A stretch of 64,000 nt of DNA from Nitrobacter winogradskyi Nb-255. GTDB taxonomy: Bacteria; Pseudomonadota; Alphaproteobacteria; Rhizobiales; Xanthobacteraceae. A program made the translations under genes and the position numbers. Positions 63,178 to 64,000 of this stretch are shown here, one piece after another; position 1 is the first letter of the stretch, and every line of letters starts with the position of its first letter. The notes under the pieces are model-generated. The model worked only from the letters and a program-made list of their open reading frames with translations, ran no database searches and had not been told where the DNA came from. Location: assembly GCF_000012725.1 (NCBI RefSeq), contig NC_007406.1, positions 434,001-498,000 on the forward strand, read 5' to 3'.

Positions 63178-63786
63178 ATGCTGCAGGACATGCCAATACC
63201 CACGCCCTTGCTGCGCGATCGGCGGCCGTTTGCGCTTGAGACCGAGCGGCTGACATTGCGCAAGCCAACCCATGCGGATGTCAGGGGCATCACCGCGCTC
63301 GCCAACGACAGACGCATCGCGGAGATGACGCGCTGTCTGCCGCATCCCTACACGCCGGATGACGCCGTTCAATTCGTCGAGGCCGTCGCGGGCGATAGCC
63401 GCGAGATGGTGTTTCTGGTCGAGCACAATCATGTGCCGGTCGGAGTAGCTGGCGTTGACTGGAGCAAACCCGACGCGCCCGAGCTGGGTTATTGGTTCGG
63501 CGTTGATCATTGGGGCCGGGGCTTCGCCACCGAGGCCGTCCGCGCGGTAATCGATTACGCTTTCGAGGAGTATGGCGTCGATCGCATGGTCTCCGGCGCG
63601 CGCGTGATCAATCCGGCCTCGCGCAACGTGCTTGAGAAGTGCGGTTTCCAGTGGACCGGCGTCGAACTGTACCGAATCAGGTCGCTCGGCTCGTCCACGC
63701 CGGTCGATCGTTTCCGCCTGTCGCGTGGCGTGTGGTCGTCGCTGAAGCGTTGGAATAGCGCCGCGCGCCGTGAGCCGTGTATCTGA
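63178..63786 (+). CDS. GNAT-family N-acetyltransferase, RimJ/RimL-like
   Basis: A 202 aa acetyltransferase. FALETERLTLRKPTHADVRG is the typical first strand, DHWGRGFATEAVRAVIDYAF the acetyl-CoA-binding motif A, and NPASRNVLEKCGFQWTG the C-terminal part. ATG 63178 gives MLQDMPIPTPLLRDRRPF; an earlier start would cross the rpmA terminator. In relatives it sits between rpmA and obgE, so obgE may follow beyond the window. The target amine is unknown. Confidence 0.9.
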   Translation: MLQDMPIPTPLLRDRRPFALETERLTLRKPTHADVRGITALANDRRIAEMTRCLPHPYTPDDAVQFVEAVAGDSREMVFLVEHNHVPVGVAGVDWSKPDAPELGYWFGVDHWGRGFATEAVRAVIDYAFEEYGVDRMVSGARVINPASRNVLEKCGFQWTGVELYRIRSLGSSTPVDRFRLSRGVWSSLKRWNSAARREPCI

Positions 63787-63837
63787 TATCTGAGATCTTT
63801 TGGAGCGGGCACGCTGTTGTCCTGCCGGCGACGGAGA

Positions 63838-63968
63838 ACTGAGCCTTTTCCGTGTCTGAACGGAATCGGAAAGCGCGGCTCCATCATCGTGATCTGACGC
63901 GTGTCTTCACGCGAACCGGTATCTCCATCTCCCGGTCAGGCCAGAGGAAAGGCTTCGCTCGGAACGCG
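63838..63968 (+). repeat. dispersed two-hairpin element, diverged copy
   Basis: gagccttttccgtgtctgaa, ggctccatcatcgtgatctg, then gacgcgtgtcttcacgcgaa and tcgctcggaacgcg. It has the same plan with an inserted stretch like the copy at 43669. Confidence 0.6.
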
Positions 63969-64000
63969 TTCACTCTCCTTTCAGGCGACGGCCGTGATGC

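Overview
The window is a 64 kb, GC-rich piece of an alphaproteobacterial chromosome. Gene content and order point to the Nitrobacteraceae (Bradyrhizobium, Rhodopseudomonas, Nitrobacter group): ppiC/secA, xerD/aroK/aroB, cobS/cobT, fdxA/carD, mdh/sucCD/sucAB/lpd, priA/rlpA, atpHAGDC and rplU/rpmA. A lean towards Nitrobacter is inference from protein flavour and repeat type, not proof.

Layout. 1-16 kb: secretion (a foldase divergent from SecA), a lipoprotein L,D-transpeptidase, accA, xerD, shikimate genes aroK-aroB, a CNNM/CBS membrane protein, a DUF2336-PilZ pair, BolA, a J-domain protein and a PHA-granule protein. 15-21 kb: cobaltochelatase cobS-cobT, a phytase-like esterase, rpmB and a DUF3108 protein. 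22-29 kb: a SUV3-like helicase with a long disordered tail, an S4 protein, FdxA, CarD, then a 1 kb repeat-filled spacer and a Bax-inhibitor-like protein. 29.6-36 kb: a YbbA/YbbP-type ABC system divergent from a TesA-type esterase, a 2'-5' RNA ligase behind a tandem repeat, and ZapE. 36-46 kb: a TCA block mdh-sucC-sucD-sucA-sucB-(unknown gene)-lpd. 46-50 kb: xerC, priA, rlpA. 50-56 kb: the F1 ATP synthase operon, with an Ohr/OsmC gene between atpG and atpD. 56-60 kb: an accessory segment between atpC and tRNA-Ser(CGA), holding a complete IS5/IS427-type element, a PD-(D/E)xK nuclease plus P-loop NTPase gene split by a -1 frameshift, and a small phage-type protein. 60-64 kb: a ROK protein, rplU-rpmA and a GNAT acetyltransferase.

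About fifteen copies of a dispersed non-coding element of roughly 70-130 bp, built of two neighbouring hairpins, sit in the gaps between genes, often where genes converge. One copy forms a textbook terminator after priA, and a divergent copy shows a compensatory change in one stem. The best candidates for something new are the nuclease-NTPase gene (possible single-protein defence system), the tandem Shine-Dalgarno repeat before the RNA ligase gene, and the hairpin element family.
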